Of a stretch of 64,000 nucleotides of DNA, positions 9,491 to 18,784 are shown piece after piece (positions within the stretch are counted from its first letter, which is position 1; each line of letters begins with the position of its first letter). A program made the translations under genes and the position numbers. The DNA lies in assembly GCF_001866135.1 (NCBI RefSeq), contig NZ_MODW01000001.1, positions 496,001-560,000 of the forward strand. Direction: 5' to 3'. Under the pieces are notes generated by a model, which searched no databases, had not been told where the DNA came from, and worked only from the letters and a program-made list of their open reading frames with translations. This DNA comes from Microbacterium sp. LCT-H2. Its GTDB lineage: Bacteria; Actinomycetota; Actinomycetes; Actinomycetales; Microbacteriaceae.

Positions 9491-10795
9491 TCACGTTTGC
9501 CGCACCTGTGGAGCGGCTGGGGTCGGCGGCGGTGCCGACGTGTCCAGATCGCGCAGGAATGCCGTATCGGCCGCGGTGGATCGTGTCCCTGCGTCTCGCG
9601 CCCAGGTCACCGCGAGCCCCACACAGAACCACAGGAACATGCTGTACTGCGTGATGAGGGCGACGACGACCAGGCTCGGAAGCTGTCCGACGACAGCGAG
9701 GGCGGCAGGACTCCGCGTCGACCGCCGCACGGCCAGGAGCGCCGCGCAGACGAGGGCCGCCATGATGAGCAGCGTCGGCACGTAGCCGTACCGGAGCAGC
9801 GTGAGCACGAGGGCGTTGTCCACCGAGCGCGCGAAGTACCCCAGGTAGTAGTCGCCGGAGACGAGGGAATGCCAGTCGCCGGGGTTGCCGAACAGCTGCA
9901 CCTGCTCCAGGAGGACCAGGAGGTCGGTGCGGTAGTCGGCGCTGCCCCCGGCTTCCTCCCCCGCCGCACCGAACACGGAATCGATGACGGGGATGACGAT
10001 CGCGGCACCGATCACTCCGGCCACCGCCACCGTCACCCGGAAGCGTGTCGAGACGCCGACGATGAGGAAGGTGGACAGGACCAGGGTGAGCACCAGGGTG
10101 AGCAGGCCGGCACGACTGAAGGTGAAGACCGTGGCGGTGGCGATGAGCACGATGCCGGTGATCTTCGGGAACAGCCGCCACCTGGTCGCCACGACGAACG
10201 CGGAGGACATCGCCAATGCCGCGCCGAGCGCGATCGAATGCCCCCACGCCCCTTCCGCACGCAGCACCCCACCGCGCTCCTGGAGCGGACTCCACGTCTC
10301 GTACACCACACCCGACCCGGGGATGAGGACGAAGGGGTTGAAGGACGTGAGGAACTCCACCACCGCAAGCGCCGCTGCCACGATGGCCACGACCGCGATC
10401 GTCGACGTGATCCAGTCGGTCGTCACGCGCGCAAGCACCACGCGCCCCCAGATGTACGGGATCACCCACTCCAGGAGCGATGCGACGAGGGAGGCGAGGT
10501 CGACAGTGCCGAACCCGTACAGGCCGACCACGACGAGGACGAACGCCGCGACCCAGGCGTCGGCGGCGCGCAGCGGCACGACCGACCAGTTCACGATGAT
10601 CAGCAGGACGGTGAGCAGGGTGATCCCCGCCCAGTAGAACCCGAGGTTGACACCCACCCAGAGCGGTACGAAGAACAGCACGACGGCCCACACCGCGAAG
10701 GCGACGCGCGGAAGCAGCCGGAGGGCGAACACGACGATGGCCACTGCCGCGATTCCGCCGAAGGCGAGGAGCGCGATCGGGACAGCAGTGGCCAT
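9491..10795 (-). CDS. O-antigen polymerase/ligase family protein (Wzy-like)
   Basis: Predicted polymerase joining repeat units on the outer face of the membrane. The 434 residues form about 11-12 membrane helices, starting with AVPIALLAFGGIAAVAIVVF, with one larger extracytoplasmic loop in the C-terminal half (around the GSADYRTDLL and GDWHSLVSGDYYLGYF segments), as in the Wzy_C/O-antigen ligase family. It begins 11 bases after the PKD-protein stop and is followed by the Wzz-kinase gene. A Wzy assignment rests on this context, since sequence alone does not separate polymerases from ligases. Confidence 0.83.
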   Translation of the reverse strand: MATAVPIALLAFGGIAAVAIVVFALRLLPRVAFAVWAVVLFFVPLWVGVNLGFYWAGITLLTVLLIIVNWSVVPLRAADAWVAAFVLVVVGLYGFGTVDLASLVASLLEWVIPYIWGRVVLARVTTDWITSTIAVVAIVAAALAVVEFLTSFNPFVLIPGSGVVYETWSPLQERGGVLRAEGAWGHSIALGAALAMSSAFVVATRWRLFPKITGIVLIATATVFTFSRAGLLTLVLTLVLSTFLIVGVSTRFRVTVAVAGVIGAAIVIPVIDSVFGAAGEEAGGSADYRTDLLVLLEQVQLFGNPGDWHSLVSGDYYLGYFARSVDNALVLTLLRYGYVPTLLIMAALVCAALLAVRRSTRSPAALAVVGQLPSLVVVALITQYSMFLWFCVGLAVTWARDAGTRSTAADTAFLRDLDTSAPPPTPAAPQVRQT

Positions 10796-10806
10796 GCGTC
10801 AGGATC

Positions 10807-13800
10807 TTACTGCGGTGCGGTGACGCGGAACGAATCGAACGACACGCCCAGCGGCGCGGTCGCGCTGCCGGAGCGGTTGCCGCTCAGACCCACCGCGCCG
10901 GCACCCAGGGGCGCCGCGTCGGTCGTGGTGATCTGCCAGGCTGCCGGCTTCGTGGTGTCCGTCGGCCAGAACTTGGCGGACAGCGTCGCCGACGTCGTCC
11001 CGGTCACGGACACCTCGAGGTTGTACGAGGTGTTCGCCGCCCAGACCAGCCCGGGTACAGCCTGCGTGCGCAGGACGGTCCCTTCGCGGTGCACGACGAG
11101 CCAGACCGTGCCGTCGGGACGCAGCCAGGCGCGGACGAAGTACTTTCCGGCCGCCGACTGCCGCGCGATCACGCCGATGTAGGCGCCGCCCGCCGCAGGG
11201 GCCTGGTCGACCCGGAACTGTGTCTCGAGCACCGTGTCGGCGGCCGACGTCGTGTTGAGCGTCGCGTGGCGGGTGTCCCCGGCGATGAGGTTCAGCTTCG
11301 CCTGACCGTCGGCCACCGTCGCCGCCGCCTGCGAACCGCCCGCGATCGTCCACGCCCCGCCGACCGTGGCGGTGCCCCAGCCGGGTCCCGCAGTACGGTC
11401 GAAGCCGTCGTCGGCCACCGGAGCCGGCTGCGGCTCGGGCTGCGGCTCGGGCTCGGGCTCGACGGGAGGCGCCGTCACGGTCACCGGCTTGCTGGTGGTG
11501 TGCGTGGCCCCCTTGTCGTCCTTCACCGTGAGGGTGACGGTGTAGGTCCCCGCCGCGGTGTAGGTGCGGCTGCTCGTCGCACCCGTCCCGGTCGTCCCGT
11601 CGCCGAAGTTCCATGCGTACGAGGCGATGGTGCCGTCGGAGTCGGTCGAGGCGCTGCCGTCCACGGCGACCGTGAGGTTCGTCGCGGTCGCGGTGAAGGC
11701 AGCCACCGGAGCGACATTCGCGGGCTCCGGTTCGGGCTGCGGCTCGGGCTCCGGGGCCGGCGTGCCGAGGTTCTTCAGCGTGAAGTCGTCGAAGCTGGCG
11801 AGGTTGGTGCCCGTGGCGCTGCCCGCGCGGTAAGAGAACACGGTCGGGGCGCCGGCGACCTGGAGGGCCGGAGTCGCATCCGTCGTGGTGAGCTGCCAGT
11901 TCGCGGGCTCTGCCGACCCCGACGCCCACAGCTTGGCGCGGATGGTCGTCGTGGACGACCCGGTCGTCTCCATGAGAAGCGTGAACGAGCTGCCCGCGCT
12001 CCAGGTGAGCCCGGAGACGGCGGTGCTGGCGATCGCGGTGCCGTTGCGGTGGATCACGAGCCAGGTCGTGCCGTCGGCCCGGTGCCAGGCGAGGGCCCGG
12101 TAGCCGGCGGACCCGGAACGGCGAGCGCCCAGTCCTTCGTACGCCACCCCGGTGGAAGGACCGGAGGCGAGGGTGTAGCTGATGCGCGCGGAGGAGTCGA
12201 GGACCGACGTGCCCTGCAGCAGCATCTCCCTCGTCTCACCCGGCGTCAGGTTCACCTTGCCCACGCCGTCGCCGACGGAGAGCACCGCGGCGGAGCCGCT
12301 CACCGGCGCCCAGGTGCCACCCTTGTCGGCAGCACCCCAGCCGCTCGAGACGACACGGCCGAAGGCATCGGATGCCGCGAACACCTGAGCGGTCAGCGTC
12401 ACCGTCTTGGTGGCCGTCGCCGTCGACCCGAGGCTGTCGGTCACCGTCAGGGTGATCTCGCGCGCCCCGGCGCTCGCGTAGGTGTGGCCGGCGGAGGCTC
12501 CGGAGCCCGCGGGGGATCCGTCGCCCCAGTTCCACGAGTAGGTCAGAGTCGCGCCGTCGGACGCGCTCGAACCCGCGGCGGAGACGTCGACGTTCAGCCC
12601 CGAGGCTGTCGCCGTGAAGGCAGCCACCGGGTCGGCATGCGTGGTCGTCACCTGTCGAGTGGTGGAGGCGCTGCCGCCGCGATCGTCGGTGACGGTCAGA
12701 GTCACCGTGCGGGTGCCGGCCGTGGCGTACACGTGGGTGGCCACCTGCCCGGTCGACGTCGTGCCGTCCCCCCAGTTCCAGGCATAGGAGGCGAGAGAGC
12801 CGTCCGAGTCCGCCGAGGCGGACGCGTCGGCCGAGACCGTCAGGCCGTTCGCGGTCGTCTCGAAGGCAGCCGTCGGGAGGATGTTCGGCGCCTGCACCAC
12901 GACCTGCTTCTCCGCCGTGCTGGCGAGCCCGTTGCTGTCCGTCACCGTCAGCGTCACCGTGTAGGTGCCGGACTTCTCGTACGTGTGGCTCGTCGTCTTG
13001 CCGGTCGCCGTGGCCGAGTCGTCGCCGAAGTCCCACTTGTAGCCGGCGATCGTCGCCGACCCCGCGGGCGCCGAGGCCTCCGCGTCGAACGCGACGGCGA
13101 GGTCGGTCGGGGTGGCGGAGAAGGCCGCGGTGGGTGCCTGGAAGCCCTTGCCGATGCCGTAGTGCGTCTTCACCTGCGTCGGGGTGAGCGCGAACGGGTA
13201 GACCGCGACCTCGTCCAGGGATCCCTTGAAGTACTTGGAACTGGGCTCGGACGGCCATCCGGCGAGGTTGTCCCCGCCGATACGCCAATATCCCGTGTAG
13301 TTCTCCGCGGTCGTGGCCCCGGCGAGCGACGAAACGAGCTGGCCGTCGACGTAGAGCTTCATCCCGTCCGCACTCTGCGTCGCGACGGCATGGTGCCACT
13401 GGTTGTCGTTGAGCGCCGCGCCGTTCTGCACCGTCTGCGTGCTGCCGTTGTAGGTACCGAAGACGAGGCGGCCGTTGTTGGTCATGTAGATGTGACGGTC
13501 GTAGCTGGTCGACTCACCCGACGCCGCGGCGCCGTAGCCCAGCAACTTGCCACCGCTGGTGGTGTTGGTCTTGAACCACAGTTCGGTCGAGAACTCGGAA
13601 GGCGCGGCGATCTTGCTTCCGGAGGCCACACGGCCCGTGTTCGTCCCGGTGAAGGTCGAGGCGCCGGTCGCGGTGTTCTCCACACCGGACGTCGATGCGG
13701 TCACTCCCGTGCCGAACACGGGGGTGTTGGATCCGGCCCAGTCCTGCGCGACGGTGCCGAGCGGGTAGTAGAGCTGCGGGCCGTCCGCCGTGACGGCGTT

Positions 13801-15528
13801 GACGTAGTTCGACACCGCACCGGCCGCGATGGTCACGCTCATCGCCTGGCTGGAGACGGAGTTGCCCGCACTGTCCTTCGCGACGACGGTGTACTCCTGC
13901 GTCGACCCGGGAGCTGCGGTCTTGTCCTCGAGGTTCACCGAGGGGCGGTCCCACCAGGTGCCGCGGGCGGTGGCGGTGGCCACCGGTGCGGTGGTCCCCG
14001 TCCGGCGCAGCTCGTAGGTCAGGGTGAGGTCGTCACGATCCCAGTTCGCGGGGATCGAGATCCGCGCACGCCCGGGGATGAACGACTGCGCCGTGCCGGT
14101 CCAGTTGGCACCCGACAGCCGAGGGCCGTCCTTCGCGCCGCCGGGCGGGTTGGTGGAGAAGCGCACGAGCCCCTCGAATCGACCGTTGTTCACGGAGCGG
14201 AACTCACCGCCGATCGAGATCATGTTCCCGGCACCGGTGATGGAGAGACCGGCCTGCCCCATTCCCGTGGTCACGCCGACAGCCCAGTCCGGTGTCCAGG
14301 CGTAGGCCGAGGGCGCCGGCGTACCGGCCCAGTTCTTGTACGTGCCGCCGGCCGCCGGCTGGTTGCCCAGCAGACCGCGGGCGTCCGCGGTGTACGCCTC
14401 CGAGTAGCGGTGCGTACGCGGGTTCTGCTCCGGGTGCATGCCCATCGTGCTGCAGGCATGGGTGTGGCTGGTCGTGTAGACCGTCTTGCCGGTCGAGTAG
14501 ACGCCGTAGTGGTCGCCGAGGCAGTCCGCGATCCAGCGGACCTTGCCGCTTCCGGCCTCTGCCGCGAAGGTGCCCTCGAGGTTGCCCGTGGCCGCGTCCG
14601 CATACACCCACCCGGTGCCGTAGACGGCGCCGGCGTCGGCCGCGAGTCCGAAGATCCCCGCCTTGCCCGAGGTCGCCCCGGTGTTCGAGCCGTTCTTCAC
14701 CGTCTGCGGCAGCGCCCATCCGCTGTCCACGGCACCGGTCGTCTTGTCGAGCGCGACGGTGCCGCGCATCGTCAGGTCGCCGTTGACTTGAGAGAAACGA
14801 CCGGCGGCGATGACGTTCTGACCCGCCGGGTCCATCACCATGGCGTCGACCTGAAGGTCCGTCTGCGGCGCCCAGCTGAGCAGCGCGCCGTTCGTCGAGG
14901 AGAAGGCCGCGAGGTTCTTGCGCGGGGTCGCGTTGCCCTGTGTGAAGAGACCGCCGACGTAGACGCTCGAGCCCGAGGTGGCGAGGGCGTACACGCCGCT
15001 GCCGCCGATCGAGGGCGAGAAGCCGGGCAAGAGCTGTCCGGTCACGGCGTCCAGCGCGGCGAAGTTCCAGCGCGTCTGTCCGTTGACGGCGTTGAAGGAG
15101 CCGCCGATGTAGATGCGGCTGCCGTCCGGCGAAGCGGCCACGGCCTTGATCACGCCGTTCACCTGCGGTGCGAAGGAGAGCAGCTGACCCGTGTTGATGT
15201 CATACGCGAGGACGTTGGAACGGGCGGTCAGGCTCGTCCCCGGTGCGGCGAGAGGTGCCCGGGCGTTGTCGAACTTGCCCACCGCGTAGACGGTCGAGCC
15301 GATCGTCGTCTGCGCCCACACATACCCGTTGTCGATCTGCACGGTCGGGATCGGGTCCGACGTCACCACGTCGTCGTTCCGCTGCAGAAGCGGCGGTGGC
15401 GTCGACGGCGCATCGGCCGCTGCCGCCCCGGTCGCCCCCAGCGTGGTCATGCCCGTGATCAGCAGCGCCGCCGTCACGACCGACGCGAGTGCGCTCAGCG
15501 CCCGCCTCGAAGTGGATGTCTTACCCAT
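10807..15528 (-). CDS. Giant secreted PKD/LamG multidomain protein
   Basis: A 1573-residue exported protein. After a signal peptide (about 1-38) it has a beta-propeller-like region of repeats of the form YVGGxFxxxN (about 45-480), a LamG/concanavalin-like domain (about 590-770), three PKD domains (about 780-1030), a domain beginning DAFGRVVSSGWG, a PEPEPQP linker, a fourth PKD domain, another PEPEPQP linker and a second copy of that domain (DDGFDRTAGPGWG) at the C terminus. PKD domains carry the W-N/D-F/W-G-D-G core. There is no sortase motif or membrane anchor. Location next to wzy and wzz suggests a matrix protein or polysaccharide-binding adhesin. The terminal domain recurs in the beta-helix protein at 5268-7898. 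Confidence 0.85.
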   Translation of the reverse strand: MGKTSTSRRALSALASVVTAALLITGMTTLGATGAAAADAPSTPPPLLQRNDDVVTSDPIPTVQIDNGYVWAQTTIGSTVYAVGKFDNARAPLAAPGTSLTARSNVLAYDINTGQLLSFAPQVNGVIKAVAASPDGSRIYIGGSFNAVNGQTRWNFAALDAVTGQLLPGFSPSIGGSGVYALATSGSSVYVGGLFTQGNATPRKNLAAFSSTNGALLSWAPQTDLQVDAMVMDPAGQNVIAAGRFSQVNGDLTMRGTVALDKTTGAVDSGWALPQTVKNGSNTGATSGKAGIFGLAADAGAVYGTGWVYADAATGNLEGTFAAEAGSGKVRWIADCLGDHYGVYSTGKTVYTTSHTHACSTMGMHPEQNPRTHRYSEAYTADARGLLGNQPAAGGTYKNWAGTPAPSAYAWTPDWAVGVTTGMGQAGLSITGAGNMISIGGEFRSVNNGRFEGLVRFSTNPPGGAKDGPRLSGANWTGTAQSFIPGRARISIPANWDRDDLTLTYELRRTGTTAPVATATARGTWWDRPSVNLEDKTAAPGSTQEYTVVAKDSAGNSVSSQAMSVTIAAGAVSNYVNAVTADGPQLYYPLGTVAQDWAGSNTPVFGTGVTASTSGVENTATGASTFTGTNTGRVASGSKIAAPSEFSTELWFKTNTTSGGKLLGYGAAASGESTSYDRHIYMTNNGRLVFGTYNGSTQTVQNGAALNDNQWHHAVATQSADGMKLYVDGQLVSSLAGATTAENYTGYWRIGGDNLAGWPSEPSSKYFKGSLDEVAVYPFALTPTQVKTHYGIGKGFQAPTAAFSATPTDLAVAFDAEASAPAGSATIAGYKWDFGDDSATATGKTTSHTYEKSGTYTVTLTVTDSNGLASTAEKQVVVQAPNILPTAAFETTANGLTVSADASASADSDGSLASYAWNWGDGTTSTGQVATHVYATAGTRTVTLTVTDDRGGSASTTRQVTTTHADPVAAFTATASGLNVDVSAAGSSASDGATLTYSWNWGDGSPAGSGASAGHTYASAGAREITLTVTDSLGSTATATKTVTLTAQVFAASDAFGRVVSSGWGAADKGGTWAPVSGSAAVLSVGDGVGKVNLTPGETREMLLQGTSVLDSSARISYTLASGPSTGVAYEGLGARRSGSAGYRALAWHRADGTTWLVIHRNGTAIASTAVSGLTWSAGSSFTLLMETTGSSTTTIRAKLWASGSAEPANWQLTTTDATPALQVAGAPTVFSYRAGSATGTNLASFDDFTLKNLGTPAPEPEPQPEPEPANVAPVAAFTATATNLTVAVDGSASTDSDGTIASYAWNFGDGTTGTGATSSRTYTAAGTYTVTLTVKDDKGATHTTSKPVTVTAPPVEPEPEPQPEPQPAPVADDGFDRTAGPGWGTATVGGAWTIAGGSQAAATVADGQAKLNLIAGDTRHATLNTTSAADTVLETQFRVDQAPAAGGAYIGVIARQSAAGKYFVRAWLRPDGTVWLVVHREGTVLRTQAVPGLVWAANTSYNLEVSVTGTTSATLSAKFWPTDTTKPAAWQITTTDAAPLGAGAVGLSGNRSGSATAPLGVSFDSFRVTAPQ

Positions 15529-15534
15529 GTTGCT

Positions 15535-15546
15535 CCCCAGCCCCAG
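15535..15546 (-). promoter_or_regulatory. Tandem CTGGGG pair in the leader of the PKD gene
   Basis: On the minus strand two CTGGGG hexamers lie head to tail just before the start at 15528. The proximal copy continues as GGGGAG and can also serve as the ribosome binding site. The same hexamer recurs in three other leaders of this locus. Confidence 0.3.
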
Positions 15547-15603
15547 ATTTCTTCTTTGAAAGTGTCACGCACGAGACGCGGCGGAAGTCGTCGCGTCCAC
15601 AGC

Positions 15604-16212
15604 TCAGGAGAGCTCGCCCGCGAAGGTCGCCACCGGCTCACCGGCGGCATAGTTCACACTGATCTTCACGGCGCGGCCCTTCGTGGGGTCGAGCATGAAG
15701 ACGTAGGTTCCCGTGGCGTCGTCGCCGGCGGCCAGTTCCCCGTGGAGCGGCTCGTTCGGACCCGCGGTGGTGGCCACCCCCACGTCGCCGTCGTCGGTGA
15801 CGAGGCTGACGACGGCGGAGTCGATGCTCTGCGCCCGCTTCGACTCGTTCGCGACCTTCACGGTCACCACCACGGCGGAGCCGGCATACTCGCCCGGCGT
15901 CTCGGGCGTGATCTCGGTGGTCGAGATGTCGTCGACGGTCACGACCATGTCGGTGGACAGGGCGATCTCCGCGTCCAGCGCGCCGCTCTCCTCGGTCAGC
16001 GCAGGGGCCTCGGTGGGCCCTTGCGCCTCGGGATCGGCCGGCGGCGTCCAGTCGGTCGTGCTCGTGCCCTCGGGCTCCGGCGACGCCGCGGTGTCCGGTG
16101 CCGCCGTGCACCCGGCGAAGGCGAGCGCGAGCGCCACGACGGGCGCGATGAACAGCGCACGTCGTGCGCGAGATGAGCCGTCCCCAGAACGGCATGCTGA
16201 AACAGTGAACAC
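15604..16212 (-). CDS. Lipoprotein, DUF4352-like
   Basis: A 202-residue exported lipoprotein of unknown role. The GTG at 16212 has GGGGAG 5 bases upstream. A signal sequence ends in the lipobox AFAGC (Cys near residue 35), followed by a Pro/Glu/Thr-rich linker and an immunoglobulin-like beta domain (SAVVVTVKVANESKRAQSID), resembling DUF4352/telomeric-repeat-binding-type secreted domains. It sits between the tyrosine phosphatase and PKD-protein genes in the polysaccharide run. A longer in-frame reading would run through the phosphatase gene and is not credible. An envelope-anchored accessory or chaperone for polysaccharide export is possible but unproven. Confidence 0.75.
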   Translation of the reverse strand: MFTVSACRSGDGSSRARRALFIAPVVALALAFAGCTAAPDTAASPEPEGTSTTDWTPPADPEAQGPTEAPALTEESGALDAEIALSTDMVVTVDDISTTEITPETPGEYAGSAVVVTVKVANESKRAQSIDSAVVSLVTDDGDVGVATTAGPNEPLHGELAAGDDATGTYVFMLDPTKGRAVKISVNYAAGEPVATFAGELS

Positions 16213-16219
16213 TGCAGCT

Positions 16220-16303
16220 CCCCAGAACCCAGATTCCCCAGCCAGAGCCCCCTCGGCTCCGGTTTCCCCCCAGCCGTGCAGAACACGGCGTCGGCTAATG
16301 CTA
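16220..16303 (-). promoter_or_regulatory. Leader with three CTGGGG repeats and a candidate -10
   Basis: Between the phosphatase and lipoprotein genes the minus strand has TAGCAT (16303-16298), a TANNNT-type -10 candidate, followed by an approximately 80-base leader with CTGGGG at 16273-16268, 16241-16236 and 16225-16220. No convincing -35 is seen. Confidence 0.3.
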
Positions 16304-16334
16304 GTGCGGTCCGTCGAAAACCACAACCCTCCGC

Positions 16335-16952
16335 TCAGGAGGAATGTCGGCGGTGCCCGCCGAGCTGCCCGGCGATCGCATCGACGGCCTGCTCGACCTC
16401 GGTGATGGTGTCGGAGTGGCCCCGACTCCCATGCCGATCGGCGATGGACGCCGGGTCCTGGGCGGAGCGCCGGTCGAGGAGACGACGGAGCGCACCGCCG
16501 CGACGCGGCGGGCCGCCGAGCGGCACGGCGCGTGTCCGCGCCCGATCGAGGTACGCGAGGTAGTCGGCGACCACGTCGGACCCCCCGGATGGGAAGCCGA
16601 CCCCGAGGTGCGCCGCCTCGCGCAGCGTGAACATCCGGTCGCGGTGCTCGGGCGCCGCTCGCACCAGCTCCCCCCGGACATCGCGCGAGGCGGTCAGCAC
16701 GAGGTCCGCCTCGGCGAGCATCTCCGGCGTGACCTCCTGGGCTCGATGCGCCCGCGACTGCGCCTGCCAGCCCTCGTCGGTGTGCCGCGCGGCGACATCG
16801 GCGCAGATCGGGTCGCCGTCGTGGGCGCGCACGCCGGCGCTGCGCACCGAGAACGCGGACCCCTCCCCCAGCCCGCGCCGCAGCGCCAGCTCGGCCAAGG
16901 GGGAGCGGCAGACGTTGGCCGCGCACACGATGAGGATCGAGCCGCCGGTCAT
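16335..16952 (-). CDS. Low-molecular-weight protein tyrosine phosphatase
   Basis: Predicted to remove phosphate from the BY-kinase of the same locus (a Wzb role). The catalytic loop C-x5-R-S is intact near the N terminus (C10-AANVC-R16-S17). At 205 residues it is longer than the usual 140-160 of the family, because of an Arg/Gly-rich insertion (about 142-170) before a final helical segment. The general-acid Asp cannot be placed with certainty. Its ATG overlaps the stop of the CDP-alcohol transferase gene by 4 bases, so it belongs to that operon. Confidence 0.88.
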   Translation of the reverse strand: MTGGSILIVCAANVCRSPLAELALRRGLGEGSAFSVRSAGVRAHDGDPICADVAARHTDEGWQAQSRAHRAQEVTPEMLAEADLVLTASRDVRGELVRAAPEHRDRMFTLREAAHLGVGFPSGGSDVVADYLAYLDRARTRAVPLGGPPRRGGALRRLLDRRSAQDPASIADRHGSRGHSDTITEVEQAVDAIAGQLGGHRRHSS

Positions 16953-17668
16953 GCCGCGTCACCGAGCCTTCCGATCTCGCGGAACCACTTCACCGCGGCG
17001 AGCGCGAGGAACAGGACCGCAGCGGCACAGAGCGCGGTGTAGGCGACGAGGAACACCGGCGTCCAGCCCCAGAGCACGAAGACGAGGCAGACCAGCCCGA
17101 AGTCGGTCGGCAGCAGCACGAGCGAGCGCCGGAGGGTGCCTCCGCCGCGCTCGTGCGTGGACGCGACGGCGTGCTTGCCCTTGAGGAGGTCGTTCAGAAG
17201 CATGCCCGAGAACGTGGTCGTGGCGACGATGCTGAACACGATGGGGATCAGCAGCAGCGACGGCGTCTCCGGGAGGACCCGGTACAGGCCGATCAGCACC
17301 GCCAGATGCAGCGACGCGATCTTGAGCGTGTCGATGAAGTGGTCCAGCCACTCGCCCTGCGGGCTCCCCCCGCCGCGGAGCCGGGCGACCTGACCGTCCG
17401 CGGAGTCCCACGCGTAGCCGAGGACGAGGAGGAGCGCGATGAGCAGCCCGAACGGCACGGTGACCGGGGCGAAGGCGATGAGACCGATCGCCGCAAACGA
17501 ATGGACGGCGCTGATGATCGACACCTGGTTCGGCGTGAGACCGAGCCGGAACGCCACCGCGGCGAGTACGCGTCCGAGCCGGCGGTTCACGTAGACCGAG
17601 TAGGCCGGTGCACCACGCGCGTGCCCCTTCTGCGCCCGTGCGAGCTGTCGGTAGGCGTCTACGACCAT
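16949..17668 (-). CDS. CDP-alcohol phosphatidyltransferase family protein
   Basis: An integral membrane enzyme expected to transfer a phospho-alcohol from a CDP-alcohol, or a phosphatidyl or inositol-phosphate type group, to an acceptor. The family motif D-x2-D-G-x2-A-R-x8-G-x3-D-x3-D is complete (DSADGQVARL then GEWLDHFID). The 239 residues hold about six membrane helices. The ATG at 17668 lies within the last 10 bases of the preceding glycosyltransferase gene. Setting among polysaccharide genes, plus a TagD-like cytidylyltransferase at 26598, raises the possibility that it decorates the polymer or lipid carrier. The exact substrate is not determinable. Confidence 0.85.
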   Translation of the reverse strand: MVVDAYRQLARAQKGHARGAPAYSVYVNRRLGRVLAAVAFRLGLTPNQVSIISAVHSFAAIGLIAFAPVTVPFGLLIALLLVLGYAWDSADGQVARLRGGGSPQGEWLDHFIDTLKIASLHLAVLIGLYRVLPETPSLLLIPIVFSIVATTTFSGMLLNDLLKGKHAVASTHERGGGTLRRSLVLLPTDFGLVCLVFVLWGWTPVFLVAYTALCAAAVLFLALAAVKWFREIGRLGDAA

Positions 17669-18612
17669 GTCGTTCCCTTCGAGTCCGTGCCGGAGAGTCG
17701 CGAGATCCGCCGGGCCTCGCGCACCCCGCGGACGTAGGCGCGGAGCGGAGCGGCGGAGTGCAGCAGCTGTCGGCGGCCGCCGCGGAGGATCACCTCGCGG
17801 GCGGTACGGGGTATCGACCGGCGCCAGCGATGCACGGTCTCGTCGTCGAGGTGCCGGACCGCGTACAGCATCCGGTTGCGGATGTTGTAGAAGTAGTAGC
17901 CCTCCGACTTCGCCCTCGCGAGCTGGGGCTCGGCGCGTTGCGTGCCGCCTTCGTCGTGCACGGCCGTCGCGTCCTCGACGAGGAGGAGCGTGCCTCCGGC
18001 CGAGACCACGCGGCGGGAGAAGTCGACGTCCTCCCAGTAGAGGAAGTACTCGTCGTCGAAGCCTCCCGACAGCGCCCACACCTCGCGGGTGATCCACAGG
18101 CAGGCACCGCTCAGCCACGCCTCATACGGGCGCACGTCGTCCGCCCGGCGTTTGCGGCGCGCGCGCATCGTGCCGTCCTCGAGCAGGAGGTCGACGCCGG
18201 CGAACCACGTGCGTCCGTCGGAGTCGGTGATCACCGGCGAGGCGAGGGTCGTGCGCGAGGCCGCGGTGACCGCGGCCAGGCGCGCGAGCGATGCACGGTC
18301 GATATGGGCGTCCGGGTTGATCACGAGGACGTCGGTCGCACCGTCGGCGAGCGCTCGGGCGACCCCGATGTTGACGCCGCCGCCGAATCCGCTGTTCGTC
18401 TCGGGGGTGAGGAGGGTCCATCCATGCGCCTGTGCGACGGCGACGGCGGCCTCGCGCTCCGCGGTACCCGCCCAGTTGTCGACGACGACGATCAGCGTCT
18501 CCTCGTCGACGGCTCGGGCCTCGCGCTCCACGAGCACCAGGTTGCGCTCGAGCAGCCGCGCCGAGGCGTAGTTCACGACGACGACGGCCAGCCGTCCGTG
18601 CACGATTGACAC
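17659..18612 (-). CDS. Glycosyltransferase family 2 (rhamnosyl-like)
   Basis: A 317-residue GT-A transferase. The GTG at 18612 has a strong GGGGGGAGG site 5 bases upstream. Motifs include VVVVNYASARLL at the N terminus, NSGFGGGVNIGV, the metal-binding VINPDAHID and the acceptor-side EYFLYWEDVDFSRRV, the usual WbbL-like rhamnosyltransferase pattern. It is the first gene of the long minus-strand polysaccharide run and is divergent from the gene at 18785. A rhamnosyl role agrees with the rml genes in the same region, but is inferred. Confidence 0.88.
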   Translation of the reverse strand: MSIVHGRLAVVVVNYASARLLERNLVLVEREARAVDEETLIVVVDNWAGTAEREAAVAVAQAHGWTLLTPETNSGFGGGVNIGVARALADGATDVLVINPDAHIDRASLARLAAVTAASRTTLASPVITDSDGRTWFAGVDLLLEDGTMRARRKRRADDVRPYEAWLSGACLWITREVWALSGGFDDEYFLYWEDVDFSRRVVSAGGTLLLVEDATAVHDEGGTQRAEPQLARAKSEGYYFYNIRNRMLYAVRHLDDETVHRWRRSIPRTAREVILRGGRRQLLHSAAPLRAYVRGVREARRISRLSGTDSKGTTWS

Positions 18613-18784
18613 GCGATCCTCCCCCCGGATCCGCCCTCACGGTCCGCTCGGGTCGCCGGTCGAATTCCCCAGAGTCGCGACCGGCGTCGACTCCCAGGAC
18701 ACCGACTATACGCCAGAGGCGGCTCGGCGCACCCGCCGTTCACGGTACGATGAGCCGGCGCGGGGACACAGGCGCACGACTGCC

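Noticed and set aside
11089-16176. A 1695-residue open frame on the plus strand opposite the PKD protein
   Set aside because: Antisense of a clear multidomain gene; composition is Arg/Gly/Val-rich with no motif.
15604-16962. A single 452-residue protein joining the phosphatase region and the lipoprotein
   Set aside because: Its first half is out of frame with the intact C-x5-R phosphatase gene; a GTG with good ribosome site at 16212 starts the lipoprotein.
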